Shown here: positions 9,458 to 20,788 of the stretch, one piece after another
Layout of the letters: each line of letters begins with the position of its first letter
How positions within the stretch are numbered: position 1 is the stretch's first letter
Assembly (NCBI GenBank): GCA_027596075.1
Contig: JADGJC010000018.1
Span: forward strand, 124,001 to 188,000
Source of the DNA: Rhizophlyctis rosea
Lineage: Eukaryota; Chytridiomycota; Chytridiomycetes; Rhizophlyctidales; Rhizophlyctidaceae
Direction of reading: 5' to 3'
DNA: 64,000 nucleotides
The notes under the pieces: generated by a model
What the model was told of the DNA's origin: nothing
The model's database searches: none
Seen by the model: only the letters and a program-made list of their open reading frames with translations
Made by a program: the position numbers and the translations under genes

Positions 9458-12051
9458 ATGCGTCTTCAAACCATCTTGACACTCTTCTTCGTCGCTCTGA
9501 CGCAAGCGTCCAACTTCTCCGACGAAGAAGCAAACCAAAAATACCGCGAGGCTTACAATCAGCTGAGAACCATTCAGCCGGCTGATTTTGAAACGACTGT
9601 TGCAGGGTCCCGTTGGCTTGTCTTCTATGGATCGGATACATGCCCACACTGCCGACAGTATGTTCCAATATGGTTGGAGGGACAACGATACGCAGAGAAA
9701 CTTGGGAGCGCGGCAGTCGGTTTCAACCTTGGCAAAGTCGAATGTTATGGAGACCTTGTGCATGAAAGTGAGCATGCTTAATTGGCTGACACATGTATGG
9801 GTAAGAACTGAGAGTTGCTTGCAGACTTCTGTGCCGACCAAGGTGTTGATGGGTAAGAACTTGAGCAAATGCCAATGTGCTGACAAAACGGTTGCTTACC
9901 TGTATTCTCCGTTTGTACAGCTGGCCGACGATGAAATTGTATGTGTCAAATTGGCTTCCCTGGGTTCGCGGACGACTTTTGTTTACATTCAACGGCAGGT
10001 ATTATGATGGGAAGGCTGTTGCCGAGCCGGAAGATATTCGGGAACAGGACAAGTTGTTCAAATACATTGATGATGAGGTTGCGAAGGCCAGGTTCGCCAA
10101 ATGTGTCGTCTGTTGTCTCTTTCATGGGCATGAACTGATATGTACCGCGAGCAGAACCAGCATTGCGAAGCCGCTGGACTCAGTAATAGCTCAGCTCGAA
10201 AGTTTAGGTCAGGGCAATACAAAAGGCCGGAGTGACATCAATCCTGAAGGACGAGTGATCCATCTCACCGAAGCAACCTTTCCCATCGTGAGTGATATTG
10301 TCTTATCTATGACCATGCCAAATGAGTGACAAACCTCCTTGCAGATGACCAAAGATTCGCCATGGTTTGTCGTAAGTTATTGGTTCTGACCGCCGAATGC
10401 GATCCTTGCTAAATGACGCTCGTCAGATGTTCCATGCGCCCTGGTGTGGACATTGTAAAGCAGTAAGTCCCTTATGAGTCCGTTCTGTTGTATGCGCAAC
10501 ACCGCAATATTGATGAGTTGTAGTTAGCTCCCACTTGGGAGACTGTGGCTCCCGCTCTCAAAGGGTACGTCAATGTAGGCAAAGTTGATTGTACAAAAGA
10601 AGCAGGTGAGAATCTTTGTCTTTTGCGGTGGTACTTTCCCGAATTGAAAATTCTCGCACCGCAGGCTTATGTAGACAGTTCAATATTCGCGGGTATCCCA
10701 CTCTCAAATTGTAGGATGCTATCTGCTATGCTTGATGCACCCCAAACTCTAATTCACACATCAGCATAAACCAACCCTCGCCACCGGCGGAATACTCTGG
10801 CGCACGCAAGCTCCAAGAACTCACAGAGTACGCGATGAGTTTTTCGAAGTGAGTGTAACGCAGGTTATGCTGATGCGAAGATTGTTCTGATATGATAGGA
10901 TTTCAGCAAAGCTGCATTCAAAGTAGTAAAATCGACCAACATCCCAACGGTACTTCGTGATGAGGAGGTCGCGTTTCTCTATCTATATAATCCGGACACA
11001 GCAAAAGACACCTCTAAGGAAAAGCTGGTAAGTCATGCCGTCACATGGTTATGTTATTCTCCAAAATCTTAATAAGTTGCCCCCTAGAATGCATTCCTTG
11101 AAGCCGCTCGATCTGTCCGCAGCTCGGCAAGCGTTTATGTCACACCCGATCCTGCGGCATACTCCTCCCTTGCACTCAACGCCAACCAGTTTCCCCTTCT
11201 GGTTGCCGCTAAAGACAACGGGCAGGATATTGTCTCTTACACAGGCGATCTCACCATTCCCGACCACATCCGTTCATTCATCATGTCGAACCGACTCCCA
11301 TTGGTGCCACAATTGACGAGCGAGAATCAGGACGAGATCATGAGCGGAGATAACTTGGTCGTATTGCTTGTGCTTGATCCACTGAAGCCGGGGAGGGAAG
11401 CGGCGTTTTCGGAGTTGCGGGCAGCGGCCAAGGTGTGGAAGGATAAAGAGGATGTGAGGAAGGTGGTATTTGCTTGGTTGAATGGCAAGAAGTGGAATAA
11501 GTATGTGAACCGGGTGTATGGGTTGAGCGAGGCGGCGCTTGAATCCATCATCATTACGGATCCAAAGGTGGGTGAGTCGCTGATCACTTATGGTAGCTAT
11601 CGGCTGACCTCAAATGCTCTCTAGAATGATGCTTTCTTCGACGTGGACATGGTTGGACGGAAAATTTCGGTAGACAAACAGGTGCTTTTGAGCACCGTTG
11701 CGGGAGTTTTGAGCGGAAACGGCAAGGTAGTTCCATATCTGCAGCGCGTTTTACCAGCAGATGGTTTTGCTCACACAATTCCTAGCCAAAATACACGACA
11801 GGCTTCGTCGCAAATGTGTCGCGATCAGTCCGAAATGCGACATCTGCTCTTGGGGTAAGCTGTTGACTTTGATCGCTTGACCATCGTCTCCAAACGTGCA
11901 AACTTGATCCTAACATGCTTACTTTTCGAAGACATTCCTCGCCGACAACTTGCTTGCGACAGTGGTACTTCTTGCTGCCATCGTCGGGCTGTGTTATTAT
12001 GGCGGCGTGTTTCCGGGAAGTGGACATAGGGGTTATGCGAAAGCTGAATAG
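9458..12051 (+). CDS. PDI-family transmembrane protein with two thioredoxin domains
   Basis: Thiol-disulfide oxidoreductase of the secretory pathway. Residues 1-18 (MRLQTILTLFFVALTQAS) form a signal peptide. The first thioredoxin domain has a CPHC site within FYGSDTCPHCRQY; the second has the classical CGHC within FHAPWCGHC. A long PDI-b-like region follows (about 10790-11630), including a stretch around 11380-11560 with RKVVFAWLNGKKW. Near the C-terminus is one membrane span (ATVVLLAAIVGLCYYGGVF) and a short cytosolic tail, GYAKAE, with TAG at 12049-12051. About ten short introns interrupt the gene. The topology recalls TMX3-like and fungal membrane-bound PDIs. There is no KDEL; retention would depend on the membrane anchor. 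The ATG at 9458 is chosen because it begins the signal peptide. Confidence 0.85.
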
Positions 12052-12360
12052 TAAACCAGTCGAGTATTATATCTTATGTCATTTCGTATTGTATTAACCT
12101 CAATCCCGAAACGATTTCATATCCACGTATGTGTTTCTTGCTTTAGGAGCTGATGTGGGTCCAACTGTCGGCTTGATATGCAGCAAAGTGAATGGGAAAC
12201 AACCCTGTGGGACGGTAGACCATACACGGCACATTGAGCCATCCTACACAATTCTCAGATCGAAACACGTATTCAATTACTACTTTACTTAAACAATCAC
12301 AGACAATCTTGGGTATCAATACATTCAATCCATCCAACATTTTCTCTACACAGTCCTAAC
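12052..12360. other. Convergent 3' spacer, PDI-like gene / GATA gene
   Basis: 309 bp between two convergent stop codons. AT-rich runs fit polyadenylation regions for both genes; nothing else is supported. Confidence 0.5.
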
Positions 12361-14092
12361 CTAATTTCCTTCCCTCTCATCCTCATCTCGACTCCGTAAG
12401 ATCCTCTCCGCCTTCTCCAACCCCAGCAGTTGCCCTGCCTTTTGTGTAATGAGCTCATTCAGTGCCTCAATCTCCTTCAGTAGCGCCGTTCTTGCCTCGC
12501 TGATCTGTGCGGCAGTCAGATTTGACAGGTCTGGTGTCGATGGCTTACCAAGTGGTGCTTGAGGGTTGACGGTCAAGGTTGACTGCGGCAGTGGTGAAGA
12601 TGTGGGAGCTGATGTGATTGTGACGGGTGCTGAGGGAGATGGTTGGGAAGCGGTTGCGGCGGAGGACGACGTATCGAGTAAGGATGCGATTGAGAAGACG
12701 CTGCTAGGGAGTTTTCCGATGATGGTTGCGGTAGGGAAGGGTAGCGTGCGGGCATTTATGGTAAAATCGCCCGCGGGTGAAGCTGATGTTAACCCCTCAT
12801 TGCTACCATTCATTCCTCTGCGTAACGCATCTAGCGGCAGAATGGATTTCAACGACGGTAATGATGGGTGGCTGGCACCCTCCGGCCGAGGCGCGATCAA
12901 GGGTAGCGATGTTGAAGGCGGCGGTATGGTGGAAGAGATGTCCCCAGCGGATACTACTACATCACCACTCTGCTCTATCACCATGCTGACCTCCGTGCCG
13001 CCCGTCTCCACATCGCCAACCCTCAGATCCATCTCATGACCCCCATTAGCCCATGCATTCGTCTCGTACGGCGATACTACCATTGCACTAGCAGGGTAGA
13101 TCCTCTTTCTGCGCTTCACGACAGGACGCTTCATGGTCATTGGTCTGTGAGTGCCATGGAGCTTGAAATAAAGACCACAGGCATTGCAAATGGAATTGCC
13201 CAATTCATCGCGACGCCATAATGGGGTACTGGTGGTTCGACAGTTGTGGCATTGAATTTGGTGGCGGGGGGATGCAGATGCGATGTCGCTGGATGACAGT
13301 CCGAGCTGGGCAGACGGAAGGCCGGGGTGTTGCGGTTGGGGAGTTTGTGCGAGTTGGGTTGGCAGGGGTGAGGCAGGGCGATCGATGGAAACTGAGGAAT
13401 GTGATTCGGGTTCAGAAGCTAGTGATGGTGATGAACGGGGCGCCGATATTTGGGAGATAGTAGGGGAAGGTTGAACAGGAATTGGCAGAGTTTGAGGTTG
13501 ACCGGTTTGTGAAGGAGTTATTGCTCTAAAGGAGCTGGCGATGGGGCCGGGGGAGGTGGCTTCCTGTTGTTCGGAAGGGACGTTGCGACGTTGTTTCAAC
13601 CATGTAGGTCTATATGTATGACGCGCTTTGAGATACAATCCTGAAAATAACGACAAATTTGTTAGCAAGCCTATCATATCACAAGTTCCAACGCACAGTT
13701 TCCATACCACAAGCATTGCAAATGACCTCCCCCTGCGGGCCTCTTCTCCATAGAGGCGTAGAGAGTGTCCCACAGTTCGCGCACTTGTTTCCTGGCTTTG
13801 TTGCCGTAGTCCCATCTGTACCGTTGTCGACAGTTTTTGTTTGCTTTTGACGTTCGTCCAGTTGTTGCGGAGGAGCTGGGGTAGCCACAGTTTGCGGCGA
13901 TATAGGATGCAGCCGATACGGGGCATAACGCGCCCCTGCACCACCGTATTTGCGTTCGTACATGGAAGGCCTTCCTACAAGACCGGGAACAACGTTTGGT
14001 GGTGTGGCATTTGGCGGGCTTGGGACAGGTTGTGGCAGTAGTGCAGGAAGTGTATGGTGGACTTCCATACCGGCTCCGTTGGGGCTGGTCAT
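12361..14092 (-). CDS. GATA transcription factor with two zinc fingers
   Basis: DNA-binding regulator of (A/T)GATA(A/G) promoters. Exon 1 starts at the ATG at 14092 ([11 protein letters not shown]). The first finger, [20 protein letters not shown], then CNACG, is split by an intron (about 13650-13713) and continues as [11 protein letters not shown]. The second finger, [20 protein letters not shown], then CNACGLYFK, is about 115 residues further on and is followed by a basic tail ([10 protein letters not shown]). The C-terminal 50 residues (around [20 protein letters not shown]) predict a coiled coil. Two fingers plus a C-terminal coiled coil recall the siderophore/iron repressors (Sre1/SreA/Urbs1), but the Cys-rich motif normally found between their fingers is absent. 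Nitrogen regulators of the AreA type usually have one finger. The target pathway is therefore not assigned. Confidence 0.9.
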
Positions 14093-14817
14093 GGTCAGCA
14101 CAATTGGACAGTATTTGAGAAGGAATGCAAGAGTGCAACTGGATAGTAGTATGATGACTCAAGCTATGTTGAGCAACAATGGTGGGCAAAAGATGAAAGC
14201 ATCGGCTGGGGGAAACGAGGCCGTCCTTCAAGCCAGAAAGTCCCCTTCGGAGGGAGCCACACCCGAAGTGACCCGATGAGAGTGTGTGTGATCATCTCGC
14301 TATCGCATCAGTCACATTTTTCATGCATTCTGAATTCATAGATTTGGATTTGGGGGGGGGCGGATCGGTGTGTCACATGTGTAACCTTATCTGGTGGGAC
14401 AATCTTCCATTTTGGGTTAAAATCACATCTTGCTTACATAAGGTTCATCTTGTTTACCCGTCAAATCGCTCTTCACACTCAAAGCCCGCTGACAATGCCA
14501 ACCTGATGGTTAGGTCTGAAAACATTGCAGTCTGGGAACAGATTTTGCGTGATCAGTTGAAACTGTAGAAGCTCATTTATGGAGGAGCCTGAAGAAGGCA
14601 ATCTGTGAAATAAGGATCCCTTCGGGCTCATCGCCCAGGAACCCCTCCAGCCTATATTTATGTATACATCTAAAGGTAACAAAACTACACTCTACCACTA
14701 AGTGATAGGCAAACGATTTCTATTTGTTGCCAATCATGCTTCATATGAGGAGAAGAAACACAGTCGCATCTGCCTAAATCTCACATCTATCTACAAAATG
14801 TCCCTAGTAACGGCGAT
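14093..14817. other. Intergenic spacer, GH26 gene to GATA gene
   Basis: Holds the promoter of the GATA gene and the 3' end of the GH26 gene. A run of nine G lies at 14352-14360 and the candidate GATA site at 14387-14395. No gene is seen. Confidence 0.6.
14387..14395 (-). promoter_or_regulatory. Possible GATA-factor site upstream of the GATA gene
   Basis: On the minus strand the bases read ACCAGATAA, matching the iron-regulator consensus ATCWGATAA at eight of nine positions, about 300 bp upstream of the GATA start codon. It could mark autoregulation. HGATAR sites are common by chance, so support is weak. Confidence 0.25.
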
Positions 14818-16415
14818 CTACAAAGCCGTCGCAGCAACGAGCGCCACAAGAACGGTTGTGAAAGCGGCGCCAATCGCAGTCCGTCCAGCAGATCCCACCG
14901 CATTGTGGCCCGTACCCTTGTTATCAGTGGGGCTACCGCCGCTGGGAGTAGCGCCGCCATTGGTTGCATTAGCCCAAATGACAAAGTCAAAGCCAGGGAC
15001 GTCGTTCTTGAACGCATCCAAGACGGGCTGGTCCTGGAACCACTCCTGACCGGTTTTGGGATCGAAGGTGCCGGGGTTAGGGCCGAGGGAGGTGAAATCA
15101 CGGAGGGTTTGCTCTTCAAACTTTTGGAACTCGAAGGTGCAGGCGGCTTTAAATTTGGGGAATTGTTTAAGGAAAGTGGTATTCATGAACTGATGTAGTA
15201 GGGTTGGTTATTCTTGTGATGCATGGGAATGAACATTGCTGTTTATAATCGTGTCTGCTTACCTGAACCCACCACTTCTCCTTGATCGCAGCACGACCTG
15301 GTCCAGGGTCGGAAGCAACCATACCGGCTTGAGGAGGCACCATGGCAGATCCCAGACGTTCAATATGGAAAGTAGCTCCGGTTTCAGTCAACATGAAGGG
15401 CTTGCCACCCTTGCTGACAGCAGGTTTGACACCACCGCCGCTTCCATTTCCGCAAAACATGGTGTACAAGTTGTAAGTTCCCCAGTAGTTGGTACCCGTT
15501 AACATGCCAGCGATTTGGTCACCCTTGGGCACGATGTTGGTGACCCAGGGGTATTCGGAGTTGGGGCCGTCGTGTCTTCCGTAGTGGTAAGCACTGAATC
15601 CGACCCAGTCGACGAGATCATCCCCAGGGTAGTAAGGGGAGTATGGGTCATCTTGCGCGTCCACCTTGCCGTTCTTGTTTGTGTCCAAGATTCTGTAGTC
15701 TGCAGAGGAATTGGAAACTGACCATTCCAAACCAGCAAATGGGTATCCGTTGGACTATGGCATCCAAGATGCAGTCAGCTATCCGAACTTCTGGAGGAAT
15801 CATGACCAATTCTTCAGGTACTTACGGAGTTGGGAGCCCATACAACAGCAAGCTTGCCAGGAGCTGCCTTAGCACGGACTGCAGGAATGACCTGCCTCCA
15901 GCTGGACAAGAACTTGGTCGGCTGTTGGCCGTAGCGGAACCATGCTCCGTTCATTTCCGAAGCATACCGCAAGAACACCCTCCGTCCCGAGTTAGTCAAG
16001 TCGCCAATGACATCTGCGAGTTGGCCAACGGCAGCGGCCGTGACGTTGTCGAAACCCCAGAAGGGGTAGACGGTCAAATACATGATGGCGTCGGTGTTAG
16101 TTGCTTCGAGTTGTTGACGGAATTGGTCTGGCATTTGGAGGGTGTCGGTGATGTTGATGTCAGATTGGAACATGGACAGGGGTTTGCCGACACGGGTATT
16201 GATCGCGACGGGAGTGTCGTTCTTCAGACGATCGTACCATGCTCCGCTGTCGAGGCCAAATGTTAACATCCGCCTGGCGCAGAAATCGATGGTATATGTG
16301 ATGTGGACACTTACAACAAGAGCTTGCCATCTGGCGGCTCCAATGGCGCAAGTTGGCCATTGATGGCTGACATAGCCGACAACACGGTGAGGGCGGAAAT
16401 CAACAGGGACTTCAT
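14818..16415 (-). CDS. Secreted, GPI-anchored glycoside hydrolase family 26-like enzyme
   Basis: Probable surface glycosidase acting on mannan or a related beta-glycan. Four exons start at ATG 16415 with a signal peptide (MKSLLISALTVLSAMSAING). The catalytic barrel shows RVFLRYASEMNGAWFRYG, where Glu of EMNG is the expected acid/base, then YYPGDDLVDWVGFSAYHYG, typical of GH26, and FMLTETGATF, where Glu is the expected nucleophile. Between them, RILDTNKNGKVDAQDDPYSP looks like an EF-hand/dockerin-type calcium loop. The C-terminus has a Gly/Ser/Thr-rich linker and a hydrophobic end (TAIGAAFTTVLVALVAATAL) with no basic tail, the pattern of a GPI-anchor signal. Introns lie near 16285-16305, 15765-15828 and 15190-15262. 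The substrate (mannan, xylan or cell-wall glucan) is not decided. Confidence 0.88.
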
Positions 16416-17171
16416 TATGGTGATATGTTTGGGTTGATGAGGTTCAGAGGTGCAAGCTAGATGATTTATGAAAACACCTGGATCAAAACAAAAACCAAGG
16501 ATGAATTCCTCCTCTCACAATATGCGCAACACTGAACAAATCGCAAATTGATTCCCCCACCTCCTGCTTGACGAGAAGAGTCCTCTTTTTGGCCTTCAAA
16601 CAGACTGCGGAAAAGATTGATGGCGAAGAAGCAAAGGAGGCAACAGGAGGTGAAATGCAAGCTTTTTGCGGATTCAAGGTTGGCAAATTGGCCTCCTTTG
16701 TGCAAATTGTGTACCAACGCCCCTTGGGCCATGTTCATGGCTTTGTGTAACCCGCGTGTATCACTTGTGTCCCCGCGCAGCCCGCAGCAGAGGCGCAGTC
16801 ACATGCCTCGGATTCAAGTGGCATTGCAATTGGTGATCGTTGATGAGATTGATGATGCCAGTCGCAGCAAGCACATCAAGCGACTTGACTGACTTGAAGG
16901 TCCAAGACTGGGATAGGGCATGGCCCACATCTAGCACATCTATGAATTCGCGGTGCCATGCCGCCACAAACAGCTCTCACACGATAACCAGCCGACCATT
17001 GTATTACCGTTTCCCACCGCGTTTCTCCACGCCCCACCCACCATATTCAACATACAACATACAACCCTCGCATATACCACATTTCACACCACACCACACC
17101 GGCTTGGCCTCTGGGCCTGGCCCGGTACACACCCTCCCACCACCAATCACACCTCCAAGAAGACGTTCACC
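16416..17171. other. Intergenic spacer, GH26 promoter side
   Basis: About 750 bp between divergent genes. Open frames of 60-140 codons occur on both strands, without recognisable domains or consistent splicing. A CA/CC-rich stretch at 17020-17160 probably belongs to the 5' region of the next gene. Confidence 0.5.
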
Positions 17172-17560
17172 ATGCTCTCCAACCACCTCGTTCAGCCCAA
17201 CATCGCCATTTTCTTCAGTAAAGCATTTGCTCCGCGAGTGGGGAAGGGCATAGTGGTCCGGATAACCACCCACTGATGTTCCTCTTAGTACCCACCCTAC
17301 CCAGATGCCACCTATTCTACAATTGCGTCCAGACGCCAACTACGTGAGGACTGTGTTGATTGGTATAACACCAATGTGAGTCCTCCTTTTTGTTTTGGGT
17401 TTTGCTGAGGGGGTTTTCATCATGACCATGTATCTCAATCCACGTCTCTTCCCGCAATCTAGTCCCACCTCCACACAATCCGGGTCCCGATTACAATGTT
17501 CCAACCTTGTCTTCCCGCCACAAGTTCTATTTAGATACCAACTTCTGGGGCGGGAATTAG
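17172..17560 (+). CDS. Small protein of unknown function (three exons)
   Basis: A short gene not recognised. Exon 1 begins with ATG at 17172 (MLSNHLVQPNIAIFF). Exon 2 (17289-17375) reads YPPYPDATYSTIASRRQLRE then DCVDWYNTN, bordered by a TTAG acceptor and a GTGAGT donor. Exon 3 (from 17461) reads PPPHNPGPDYNVPTLSSRHK, then FYLDTNFWGGN and TAG at 17558-17560. The spliced product is about 75-85 residues, Tyr/Pro/Asn-rich, with no membrane span or signal peptide. Size and composition recall accessory subunits of mitochondrial complexes, but that is a guess. The exon 1 donor is uncertain; GTGGGG near 17239 keeps the frame. Confidence 0.6.
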
Positions 17561-17927
17561 GAGGGTTGGGGGGTAGTTTAAGCATTGTAGTTATCGATGT
17601 GACGCTAGTGGTATTGAGTTAAGGTATCACTACTTTGTAGCAATACTAAGTGAACTGAAGAGTAAAGACCCTAGTTAGTGGGCCAACCCCGTGCTCCGAG
17701 CGTGACTGCGCCGCAACGTGCCTATCCAATAATAGCCCAGCAGGCTCCGACATGATCCTTCACAGCCACCACACCAGTCAGGAACGGTCCTACTTCGATA
17801 AAGTTTCCCGCGTTTCATTACAGACTTTTTCTCACACGCTGCTGGCAATCGGACAAAGCTCCGTCATTCTGATACGTCACATCGCCGAAGTTCAACCAAG
17901 TTTCAAACAAGGGTACGGTAACTTGCA
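17561..17927. other. Intergenic spacer upstream of the metacaspase gene
   Basis: 367 bp with the 3' end of the small gene and the presumed metacaspase promoter. An open frame at 17752-17976 runs into the next gene out of frame and is not considered coding. Confidence 0.5.
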
Positions 17928-19850
17928 ATGTTTGGAAAGCTTACGAAGCTGGCCGAGAAGGAGGTGCAAAAGGTAACTCATCTAAACGCTTATTTTTACT
18001 TTGTTGCAGTTTTCATCATCCAAATGTCTTTTTTCCGTGGACAGATGATGGGGGACGGGAAGTCCAACCAGCAGCAGCAGGGTGGATATCCGGGTCAATA
18101 CTCGCAAAGCGCGAATGGGTACCCAGGGCAATACCAGCCTCCTCCTCAAGCACCGTATGGCCAGCCCCCTTACGCTGCTCCATATAGGCCACCACCAGGA
18201 CCACCTCCGCAAGGATATGGCGCGTACGCCCCTCCGCAGGGACCGCCTCCTCCTCAAAGTTACGGCGGTTACGCCCCTCCACAGGGAAATCCTCCCCAGA
18301 ACGCTTGGACACCTCCACAACCACTGGGGCCCCCTTACGCACCAGCACCGCAACCCTACCAATATCAGCAGCAAGGGTATCATGGCGTTCCTCCACCACA
18401 ACAACCTCACCCTCAGCAACAGCCTTATCATCCTCCTCCTGGTGCTCCTCCTGCTCAACAATGGGGAACTTTTACCGCAGGCGGCAAGCGTAAAGCTCTG
18501 TTCATTGGAATTAACTACTTTGGACAGCAGAGTGAACTTCGAGGGTAAATCATACTATGTATCGTGCGTTCGGTTGCATCTATTCGTTGACATAGGTGCT
18601 TGATTTCAGATGTATCAATGATGTGTGGAATGTCCATAGATGGCTGACGAAGAACTACCCCTATGCGCCTCAAGAGATTTTGGTGCTGACGGACGATCAA
18701 AAGGACCCTACCAGAATTCCAACACGTCAAAATATCACAAATGCAATGCGGTAAGAGATGACGCTTTCTTCCAGTATTGAAACGGGATCCAACCCAATCA
18801 ACTTTCAGCTGGCTTGTAGCGGGGGCAGCGCCGGGAGATGCGTTCTTCTTGCATTTTTCTGGGCATGGCAGTCAACAAAGGGATGCGGGTGGGTATTCAT
18901 TCATGCGAAGAAGACGATACTCTTGATGGCATGCATGACTCACGTGTTCACCTCTAGATGGTGACGAAGAGGACGGGACAGATGAAACCATCGTCCCAGT
19001 TGACTACAAAACCGCTGGGCAAATTACAGACGATGTAAGTACCGAGATTCACCGGCTGTTGTCGCTGATCCGCAGATGGCCAACAAATGATTTTGCAGGA
19101 AATGAACGCGATTTTGGTTCGTCCTCTTCCTCAAGGGTCTCGCCTCACTGCCATCTTCGATTGCTGTCATTCCGGGTATGTAGTGCGAGTGATTCCAGAT
19201 AGACCAAAGATTTTACTAATTCGCGTCCAAAAAGATCGATGATGGATCTTCCCTACACCTATTCCATCACAGGGCAACAGGAAATCGTCGTACGTGATAA
19301 CGCGAAGGAGCTATTGCAGAGCGGGATGAAGATCGGCATGGCGCTTCTCACAAAGAACAAGTTGGGAGCGTTGATGGAAGCGAAGAATCTTGCCCAAAAT
19401 TTGATGCAGGGTGGTGCTGGCGGTAGTGAGAAGGCAAGGCGGAAGACGGAGATGATGAAGGGAAGTCAAGCATTGGTGGTGCAGTTCTCTGGATGCCGTG
19501 ATGATCAGACGAGTGCTGATGCGAGCATTGGTGGTAAGTGGGAGTGCAATGCTCACACCGGGAAGTTGATGGTTGATGGTCTCTATGCGATATGCAGGCA
19601 ATGCCACGGGTGCTATGTCATGGGCGCTGCTCACAGCTCTGGAGCAGAACAACTACCACATGACCTACACCCAAGTCCTGCGCGACACGCGAAATCTTCT
19701 GCAAGGGAAATATAAGCAGGTGTGTAATCATTTTAGCATTATTTTGATTGCCAGCGATGCCATACGCCATATTGACACAATTACTAGATCCCGCAAATGT
19801 CCACTGGATTCCAATTCGATGTGCACAACACGCAATTTTCGGTCATTTAG
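17928..19850 (+). CDS. Type I metacaspase
   Basis: Caspase-fold cysteine protease cleaving after Arg/Lys, acting in stress response, aggregate clearance and cell death. Exon 1 (MFGKLTKLAEKEVQK) is followed by a long Pro/Gln/Gly/Tyr-rich prodomain (repeats like GYAPPQGPPPPQ), typical of fungal type I enzymes. The catalytic domain begins with KRKALFIGINYFGQQSELRG. The catalytic His lies in FFLHFSGHGSQ (exon near 18830-18890) and the catalytic Cys in AIFDCCHSGS (exon near 19106-19178). The last exons carry QALVVQFSGCRDDQTSADA and GFQFDVHNTQFSVI, ending with TAG at 19848-19850. About seven introns of 50-80 nt. Both catalytic residues are kept, so it should be active. Confidence 0.95.
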
Positions 19851-20788
19851 GCGACAGTGTAGGCTGTATATATCTTCGGTTTTTGTAGCTAGGTTTTTGT
19901 AGTATATGTAGATTAGCGTAGCGCATGTTCGCTTCTCAATGCTTCCTGTTTGCTATTTGTTGACAACACTGCCATCAATCTCTCTTCTGGTCTGGGAGAT
20001 CAAGTGATCATTGCTTGCTTCTGATCAACAGGATGTTGGAATGTCGTCACGGCATGTGGAAGAGGACCGATTGAATCAGCTGTGGATGTGGACAAACACA
20101 TCTTACCTGAGTACGGGACTGTGTCATGACAATGTGGTCTATCTGGTATTTCGGAGGAGCCCGGTATCATGCATTTGAGAGGGTTGCAAACGGCACAGCT
20201 TGTAGGATGATGGACCTCACAGTCATGAACAACACGCCAGAAGCTGATATGATGGTCACAAACAACGGTGCCCCTAAGAATTGGGGACGAAGGAGAATGT
20301 CTGTGTCAGTTCGTCCGAACTCTCCAGAGATGCACGAAAGTTTGTTGTGCATTTGCTCAAAACATGGTGGCCCACAAAACGTCGCAGATGTTGTTGCAAT
20401 GTGAACAGCTTCTCGCAGTGCGCCCTGAGGGCTTCCAGCACCCGGACGTCCGCGGTTGCACGAACGCCCTACCCATCGCAATGCCATCCTTGCCCTTGTC
20501 GAAAACCCCGCCGGCCCAATTTTAGATGCCCTAGTCCTTGCGCTTGAAGTCTGATTAAGTGATAGCGTATCCTTGAGCTGATTCTCAGCTGTCTTTCCGA
20601 GCTTTCGACGATGAAGTTCATGATGACAATCGCGAAAGTGGGGATCGAGATGAGAAAACCTGCCGAACCATGCTGACTAGTATGGGCTGACACCAACTTC
20701 ACTAATATTGAAAAGACATCTACAACGCTATGCCACAAGCCTCATCTATGCTAAGTGGGAATACAAATATGAAAAGGACAAATAAAAT
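19851..20788. other. Intergenic spacer, metacaspase / TCTP (convergent)
   Basis: 940 bp between convergent genes. The segment 20126-20547 is open on both strands for about 90-105 codons, without recognisable similarity or repeats. No gene is claimed. Confidence 0.5.

Noticed and set aside
14352..14360. Run of nine G residues
   Set aside because: Short homopolymer in a promoter; not long enough or repeated to support a G-quadruplex or other structure.
20126..20547. Frames of about 90-105 codons on both strands between metacaspase and TCTP
   Set aside because: No recognisable protein, no splicing pattern, no repeats; likely chance.
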